Source of the DNA: CAXMST01 sp964196325
Lineage (GTDB): Bacteria; Actinomycetota; Thermoleophilia; Solirubrobacterales; 70-9
Assembly: GCA_964196325.1 (NCBI GenBank)
Contig: CAXMST010000124.1
Coordinates: forward strand, 1-11,003
Direction of reading: 5' to 3'
Length of the DNA: 11,003 bases
The position numbers and the translations under genes were made by a program. Below the pieces are notes generated by a model that searched no databases, was not told the DNA's origin, and saw only the letters and a program-made list of their open reading frames with translations. Numbering within the stretch: the stretch's first letter is position 1; every line of letters begins with the position of its first letter. Shown here piece after piece: positions 6,896-11,003 of the stretch.

Positions 6896-7733
6896 GCGGT
6901 CGCGGAAGTAGGCGGCGCCGTCGATCGCGCAGTCGAAGCCCGACCAGGACTCTCCGTCGGCGAGGCTGCGCTCGATCCGGTCGAAGCTGCCGAGCTTGCC
7001 CCCGAGGTTGTCCATCATGTGGACCAGGGTCGCCTCGCGCGTAGCCGGCACGACCGGTGAGCCGTGCTCGAGGTTTCCGTGGTGGCTGAGGATGACTGCC
7101 TCGGCGCCTCGACGCTCACGGCCAAGCAGAAGCCAGGCGCACAGCACGACCACCCAGGCCGGGAAGACGAGCGCGATCAGCGCGGAGAACGAGACCGTCA
7201 AAAGGAGCACGGCGGCGAGCAGGTACCCGATCACCGTCAGCCAGCCGGGAAGCAGCCATCGGCCGAGTCGGGACGTCACCGCGATGAACATCCCCGCCAT
7301 GCGGATCGTGAACACGAACATGACCGAGTACCCGAGCTGCGGGAGTTGGCGAAGCAGCGCGGGGTCGGTCTCCGATGAGTCGAAGAACTCAATGCTCGTG
7401 GCAGCTGCGCTGGCCGGCGCTGCGGCGACGAATGCCCCGGCGACGAACAGGATCCCCGCCGCCAGCTGGACCCTGGAGAAGGTCTCGCTGCGTTGCTCGT
7501 TGGGATCGACCAGAGGGGTGCGGAGTGCGGCAATGAACCACAGAAACGCGGTCGCCGAGAACGGCACGATGTAGGCGCCGACGGACCCGGCACGGTGTTG
7601 AGGGCTGTGAAGCCGACAACGAAGAGACGACGAACGCCAGCCCGGCCAAGCCTGCAACCCGAGCCGGGCCACGGAGGCCGGTCCCCGAGGGAGTCTCAGC
7701 TCTCGCGCCGACGGTCACTTCGACCAGGTCCAT
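6887..7733 (-). pseudogene. damaged membrane protein fused to a YhaM-like HD nuclease tail
   Basis: The gene reads leftwards. The main open frame runs from ATG-like codons near 7672 to 6887 and has two unrelated parts. Residues 33-185 are a membrane protein of a type common in actinobacteria (not a named family that I can be sure of), with segments at about 33-50, 69-93, 114-132, 143-161 and 164-183. Residues ~190-261 (AVILSHHGNLEHGSPVVP, then HMMDNLGGKLGSFDR, SGFDCAI) match the C-terminal end of YhaM-like 3'-5' exoribonucleases, including the HD-domain SHHG motif. The rest of that nuclease is absent. The junction lies at about 7095-7115. The natural N-terminus is in another frame: ATG 7733 overlaps the MscS gene by 38 bases and reads MDLVEVTVGARAE then GLAGLAFVV. 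A base is missing near 7640, where the next frame continues LFVVGFTALNTVPG, and a further shift near 7600 returns to the main frame. A short unique piece was probably lost between these shifts. A functional full-length product is unlikely. Confidence 0.65.
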
Positions 7734-8544
7734 TCTGGATCCACACCGTGCGCTGCGGGAACGCCATCTCGATCTCGGCGGCGTCGAGCGCTTCCTTGAT
7801 CGCGATCGCTGCAGCGCTCCGTGCCCTCCACATCTCCGGCGTCTCGGCCTCGTGCCAGAAGCGGACCGCAAAGTTGATCGTCGACTCGCCGAACTCCTCC
7901 ACGAAGGCCGTCGGCTCCGGCGCACCCTCGACCTCCTCGACCTCCCCAAGCGCGTCGACCAGCATCCGCTGGGCGCGCTTGAGATCGGTGTCGTAGGCGA
8001 CGCCCACCGTGAGCGTGGTGCGGCCCGTGGGGGTGACCGTACGGTTGTCGATCCCTCGCAGCATCACACTGGAGTTCGGGATCAAGACGTGCTTTCCGTC
8101 GCGGGTCCGTACGGTGGTGGCGCGCAGGGTCACCGCCTCCACGGTGCCCTCCCACTCCCCGGTTGCGATCTCGTCCCCGAGCTTGAACGGCCGTCGGGTC
8201 TGGATCTGGATTCCCGACCAGAGATTGCGCAGGTCGTCCTGGAGGGCGAAGGCGATCGCAACCCCGAACGCCGCAAACGCCGTGAGCAGTGGTCCGAGCC
8301 GTACCCCGAGGATGACCAGGAAGCTGACCACGCCGCCGAGGACGATCGCGTAGGAAACCCAGCGCCCAACCGCCCGCGCGATCCGCTTCTCCGCGCCCTG
8401 CCCCTCGACCGCCCTCGCGACGAGCCGCCTTACGATCTGTGCGGCGATCACCGAGCCGACCAGGACCGTTGCCGCTATGAGCCAGTCGGCGGTCGTGAGA
8501 CTGTCGGAGACCACCTGGTCGGTCTGGGCGATGGTCAGCGGCAA
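7696..8544 (-). CDS. MscS-family mechanosensitive ion channel
   Basis: A 282-residue small-conductance mechanosensitive channel that would release solutes when the membrane is stretched by hypo-osmotic shock. Two or three membrane helices precede the pore: about 19-40, 62-80 and 86-102. The pore-lining segment is LTAFAAFGVAIAFALQDDLRNLWSG (87-111), followed by the beta domain with IQTRRPFKLGDEI (114-126) and RTRDGKHVLIPNSSV (147-161). These match the family's RPF-x-GD and PN-x motifs. The C-terminal alpha/beta vestibule runs to about 268, and a short Arg-rich tail follows. The start is TTG 8544, the only start after an upstream in-frame TAG. It has no clear RBS, and GTG at codon 11 or 12 is an alternative. 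It overlaps the 5' end of the damaged membrane gene by 38 bases, implying co-transcription. Confidence 0.92.
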   Translation of the reverse strand: MPLTIAQTDQVVSDSLTTADWLIAATVLVGSVIAAQIVRRLVARAVEGQGAEKRIARAVGRWVSYAIVLGGVVSFLVILGVRLGPLLTAFAAFGVAIAFALQDDLRNLWSGIQIQTRRPFKLGDEIATGEWEGTVEAVTLRATTVRTRDGKHVLIPNSSVMLRGIDNRTVTPTGRTTLTVGVAYDTDLKRAQRMLVDALGEVEEVEGAPEPTAFVEEFGESTINFAVRFWHEAETPEMWRARSAAAIAIKEALDAAEIEMAFPQRTVWIQNGPGRSDRRRES

Positions 8545-8753
8545 GGCCGGCCCATGCTAATGGGTCGAGGTCTCCGAGACTGGTACTCAGCCGTCGGGAA
8601 GCGGGGCGATGAAGCCGCCCTTCGCCTCGTCGAAATCACGCCGATCCTCAAACGGCGGCTCGCTCTCGAGTCCAGCGCGGCTCGCGCTAGCTGCGGCCTA
8701 CGCATCCTTACGTGGATCCGCGTCCACCCATCTCCCGTGCCGCTGCGCCGGCG
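8545..8753. other. 209-base gap, small hairpins only
   Basis: No gene is supported in this gap. CCCAT-GCTA-ATGGG (8551-8564) is a small hairpin just upstream of the MscS start. GTGGA-TCCGCG-TCCAC (8712-8727) lies about 27 bases beyond the stop of the coiled-coil gene and could be a weak terminator for it. Neither has a T-run. The MscS promoter must lie here or further right, but no clear box is seen. Confidence 0.35.
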
Positions 8754-9077
8754 CTAGTCGAACTGCTTGCGCAGGTCGGTTACGGCGTTGTCGAGCTCGT
8801 TGCTGAGCTGGTCCCAGGACTCCTCGGCGGCCTCCTGGGTCTCACCGAGCTGCTCGCGTGCCCGCGTGATGCCCTCGTTCAATCCAACCAGCGCCGGGTC
8901 GATCTCGTCGGCCGAGACCTTGCCCTCGACCTCGAGCCCGAGCTTGCGCAGCTGCATCCGCGTCTCCCCGAGATCGATCGTCAACTGGGCGACCTGCTCG
9001 ACGAGCCGTCGCACGTGGCTTTCGAGATCCTTGTGCTGCTTCTCGTGGTCCTTCAGTCCGAATAGATCGATTTTGAT
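8754..9077 (-). CDS. small coiled-coil protein, probable ATC start
   Basis: This is a small, charged, almost wholly helical protein of unknown function, 86 residues from the GTG at 9014 or 107 from the ATC at 9077. Heptad-like leucine spacing (residues 14-50 and 68-105, counted from the ATC) suggests a coiled coil, with a probable break near VSADEIDPALVGL (54-66). No membrane segment or signal peptide is visible. The longer reading begins IKIDLFGLKDHEKQHKDLE and follows an RBS AGAAAGG (9089-9083) at 5 bases spacing. An in-frame TAA lies immediately before it, and no ATG, GTG or TTG occurs before GTG 9014. The RBS fit suggests that translation starts at ATC, a rare initiator, or that an ATG there was changed. 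GTG 9014 is preceded only by a distant AAGGA, 13 bases away. It is not linked closely to its neighbours. Confidence 0.6.
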   Translation of the reverse strand: MKIDLFGLKDHEKQHKDLESHVRRLVEQVAQLTIDLGETRMQLRKLGLEVEGKVSADEIDPALVGLNEGITRAREQLGETQEAAEESWDQLSNELDNAVTDLRKQFD

Positions 9078-9136
9078 TTACGCCTTTCTGATTCGTGGGG
9101 CCCCCAGAAGTGGGTTGAGGCTAGCTCAGGCCGAGG

Positions 9137-9614
9137 TCAGGGTCTGGGGACCCTAGCCGAACGGACCGCGGTTTGATTGACCCTCGCTCCTCGAGGACAT
9201 CGAGGAAGCCGGGAACCGGATGCCCCGCCTGATTGGCTGTAGTCTCGCGCGGCGATGTGCATCCCGACGCCCCGCCCGCTGCCGGCTGCCTGCATGCGGA
9301 CACGGGATAGCCGGGGGAGGTAGCTGCTGGGCCAGGCGATTCGCGACATGCTGCCCCACGCGATCGGCATTGCGATCAGCCCCGTCCCGATCGGGCAGCG
9401 TCCCTGGGCCTCGGCGCGACGCTTGTAGTCGCGGATGAGGGCGGCCAGCTCCCGCTTCGACTCGATTCCCGAATCGACCAGGTAGCGCCGGCCGCCCGCG
9501 GCCGGCGCGTCGAAGATCTGCACCACCCCGCGGATTCGGCGACCGATCAGGACCCGCTCGGCCCCAGCTACCGCATAGCGGCCGAACTCGACCGCAAAGT
9601 GCCGTTTGCTTCAC
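9137..9614 (-). pseudogene. small unknown gene with a one-base frameshift
   Basis: GTG 9614 has a good RBS (GGAGG at 9623-9619, 4 bases away) and starts a frame that after five codons (MKQTA) loses coding character. Skipping one C at 9599 gives FAVEFGRYAVAGAERVLIG, then VVQIFDAPAAGGRRYLVD and SGIESKRELAALIRDYKR, which looks like a genuine protein with alternating beta strands and a helix. That second frame has no start of its own before GTG 9526 and is preceded by a TGA at 9613. The simplest reading is one gene with a one-base insertion. The family seems to be a short conserved actinobacterial protein of unknown role, recalled only vaguely. After about residue 75 (AQGRCPIG), the frame reads Arg/Ser/Ala-rich sequence to the TGA or TAG near 9137 and may no longer be protein-coding, so the 3' limit is uncertain. 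A sequencing error is the main alternative. Confidence 0.5.
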
Positions 9615-9638
9615 CTAGCCTCCGTTATCGTGCATCGA

Positions 9639-9655
9639 CCCCCACGCGGGGGGGG
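9639..9655. repeat. C5/G8 hairpin run
   Basis: CCCCC-ACGC-GGGGGGGG forms a 5-bp G:C hairpin upstream of the small frameshifted gene on its strand. The G8 run is prone to length variation and to base-calling error. Confidence 0.35.
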
Positions 9656-9725
9656 CGAGGTGAGCGTCATCGGGCGAGCCGCCGCACTCTGATTGGCACA
9701 TCGAGATGGTGGACCGACCTCCCAA

Positions 9726-9757
9726 CTGGCCCGTCAATCGGCATAGAGACGGGCCAG
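9726..9757. repeat. perfect 10-bp inverted repeat
   Basis: CTGGCCCGTC (9726-9735) and GACGGGCCAG (9748-9757) pair perfectly across a 12-base loop in the gap 9615-9856, 100 bases past the stop of the cyclase gene. It could be a terminator-like hairpin for the - strand cyclase transcript (without a T-run) or a binding site. The rest of the gap shows no gene. Confidence 0.55.
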
Positions 9758-9856
9758 GATGTCGCCAACACCGCTTGGGCGCACCATCCTCCCAAGGCCG
9801 GTGGCACCCTCAAGCTCAACCTCCGAGCTCAAGAGTCGCTTCGCCGCTCAGCTGTC

Positions 9857-10651
9857 CTACAACCCGACCGCGAGGAGGGTATGGCTACCGACAAGGCCTT
9901 TGAGCTCAACCTCGCGGGGGTCGGTGAAAACGAGATCGTCGGCCTCGGCGGCTGCCTCGCTCACCTTGGCGGTGACCAGGATCTCGCCACCGGAGGCCTG
10001 GTCCGCAACCCGCGCTGCGAGCGCGACGTTGCGACCGAAGAGGTCCCCGCCCTTCTCGAGCGCCGGGCCCGTGTGGACGCCGATCCGGACCATGATCGGC
10101 CCGCCCCGGAGGCGACGCGGCCCGGAGGCAAGCGCGCGCTGAATCTCAATTGCCGCGCGGACCGCGTCCTCGGCGCTAGCGAAGGCGATCATGAATCCGT
10201 CGCCCTGCGACTTGACGACCTGTCCGCCGTGCTTGCCAGCACAGTTGCGAACGATCTGATCATGGGCGCCGACGGTCTTGAGCCAGGACTTGTCGCCGAG
10301 CTGTTCGTTGAGCGCGGTTGAGTCCTCGATATCCGAGAACAAGATCGTCACCGTGCCGTCGCGGGCCGCGAGCTGGCGCAACTCAGGCTCCGCATCCTCA
10401 GCCCAGCCCGCGAGCTCCTCGAACGAACTCCGCAGCACTTCGCCAAGACCTTCGTCCCGGACTCGCGTCGCAGCCTGAAGCACCGCCTTCAACGGCGCTA
10501 GCGCTAGGCCCTCGCCCGGCCGCCTCGCGCGCTCCTCCGCCAGCTCTGTCTCCAGGCGCTCAGCGCGGTGCCGCTCCCTTCTCCAGAGGAAGCTGACGGT
10601 GATCAGAGCCACAATTGCGGCGGTCAGGGGGATGAGAAGCATCTCAAGCAC
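9857..10651 (-). CDS. membrane-anchored class III nucleotide cyclase
   Basis: A 264-residue class III adenylate/guanylate cyclase making a cyclic nucleotide from ATP or GTP. One membrane segment (about residues 4-22, IPLTAAIVALITVSFLW) anchors it, followed by a charged helical linker (24-95) that may dimerise. The catalytic domain spans about 98-264. The metal Asp residues are Asp107 in LFSDIEDST and Asp151 in SQGDGFM. Lys147 sits at the base-selecting position of adenylate cyclases. DLFGRNVALAARV (203-215) holds Asp203 and the conserved Arg214. The usual transition-state Asn of the VNxAAR motif is Ala210 here, as in a divergent subgroup of bacterial cyclases. Activity may therefore differ, and a regulatory role is possible. 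The start is GTG 10651 or ATG 10642; neither has a convincing RBS. The IS481-like element ends 69 bases upstream and is transcribed towards it, so read-through may drive expression. Confidence 0.9.
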   Translation of the reverse strand: MLEMLLIPLTAAIVALITVSFLWRRERHRAERLETELAEERARRPGEGLALAPLKAVLQAATRVRDEGLGEVLRSSFEELAGWAEDAEPELRQLAARDGTVTILFSDIEDSTALNEQLGDKSWLKTVGAHDQIVRNCAGKHGGQVVKSQGDGFMIAFASAEDAVRAAIEIQRALASGPRRLRGGPIMVRIGVHTGPALEKGGDLFGRNVALAARVADQASGGEILVTAKVSEAAAEADDLVFTDPREVELKGLVGSHTLLAVGL

Positions 10652-10720
10652 GGCGGGGCGGGCTGGTCGCGGGGCAAGCCTATGCCGAATCTACGACCTC
10701 CGGGTGAATGCGCCGCTAGC

Positions 10721-11003
10721 TGTCCTACCCACAGACGTTGTGAACACGGCTGATCGGCGGCCGGTCGCCCAAGGAACTGTGGGGCCTTCGCCGGTTGTAG
10801 TAGCGAACAAAGGATGCTAGGGCCTTTGCCCGCTCCGGTGAGGAGGGCCAGAAGTGGGCGTAAGCCCACTCCCGCTTCAGCGTCTGGATGAAGCGCTCGA
10901 CCTTGCCGTTCCAGCGTGGCGTGTAGGGCGGGGTGAGGATCTGGCGGGCGGCGTGGCGATCCAAGGTCTCCTTGAACGCCCGCGAGCGCCGGTAGGCCAG
11001 GGC
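10721..11003 (-). mobile_element. IS481-like insertion sequence, 3' part
   Basis: The transposase gene below defines this element, which continues beyond the right edge. The inner boundary is proposed at 10721, where the sequence begins TGTCCTACCCACAGACGTTG on the + strand; IS481-type ends usually begin with TGT. The transposase stop codon falls four bases inside this end. The other terminal repeat and the target duplication are out of view, so the boundary is inferred. Confidence 0.5.
10725..11003 (-). CDS. IS481-family transposase, C-terminal part
   Basis: The last 92 codons of a DDE transposase run off the right edge and are open from base 11003. Visible text is AYRRSRAF, then ILTPPYTPRWNGKVERFIQT, LKREWAYAHFW and RYYNRRRPHSSLGDRPPISR. 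This is the end of the integrase core, with the third catalytic residue Glu in NGKVERF and the RYNxxRPHxxL motif of the C-terminal domain, as in IS481 and related IS3-type elements. The two catalytic Asp residues lie outside the window, so whether the element is intact cannot be told. No frameshift is seen in the visible part. Confidence 0.9.
   Translation of the reverse strand, partial: ALAYRRSRAFKETLDRHAARQILTPPYTPRWNGKVERFIQTLKREWAYAHFWPSSPERAKALASFVRYYNRRRPHSSLGDRPPISRVHNVCG

Noticed and set aside
7852..8757. A long + strand frame opposite the MscS gene
   Set aside because: Its sequence is charged and low in hydrophobic order, while the opposite strand encodes a full MscS channel.
9599..10321. 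A 240-codon + strand frame opposite the cyclase
   Set aside because: It is a shadow of the cyclase catalytic domain, with no RBS or domain features of its own.

Overview
The window is GC-rich throughout and its codons end strongly in G or C. With many short actinobacterial-type genes and RBSs of the AGGAG kind, it looks like a chromosomal segment from a high-GC actinobacterium. I lean towards the Thermoleophilia/Solirubrobacterales, by recollection of similar proteins only. There are no rRNA or tRNA genes, no CRISPR array and no phage structural genes.

Layout. The left third (1-3767) holds two related metallo-beta-lactamase-fold (MBL) hydrolase genes on the + strand. The first (to 1063) is cut by the window edge. 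The second (2802-3767) is a decayed copy with an inserted base, an internal deletion and an in-frame stop. Between them are a 465-base stretch without a convincing gene, a DUF1269-type membrane-associated protein (1529-2038, +), and a TetR-family regulator (2035-2688, -). The regulator shares its CTAG stop with the DUF1269 gene and is divergent from the decayed MBL copy. A 13-base near-palindrome lies between the regulator and the decayed MBL gene and overlaps -10-like boxes on both strands, so it is a good candidate operator.

The centre (3831-6865) is a two-gene + strand transport operon: a SulP-family anion transporter with a C-terminal STAS domain, followed 8 bases later by a CPA1-type cation:proton antiporter. 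Together they would couple anion uptake to Na+/H+ cycling (inference).

The right half is on the - strand. An MscS-type mechanosensitive channel (8544-7696) is overlapped by a damaged four- or five-segment membrane protein gene. The 3' end of that gene is fused in frame to the last ~70 codons of a YhaM-like HD-domain nuclease. Next come a small coiled-coil protein whose best start is an ATC codon behind a good RBS, a small unknown gene with a one-base frameshift, an intergenic region with a strong 10-bp inverted repeat, a membrane-anchored class III nucleotide cyclase, and the 3' end of an IS481-like transposase running off the right edge.

The main theme is osmotic, ion and signalling functions interspersed with gene decay. 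At least three genes carry frameshifts or deletions, which may be genuine erosion near a mobile element or base errors in the assembly. I found no clear sign of a novel multi-gene system. The most unusual object is the membrane protein/YhaM-tail chimera, and the most testable regulatory signal is the TetR operator candidate.
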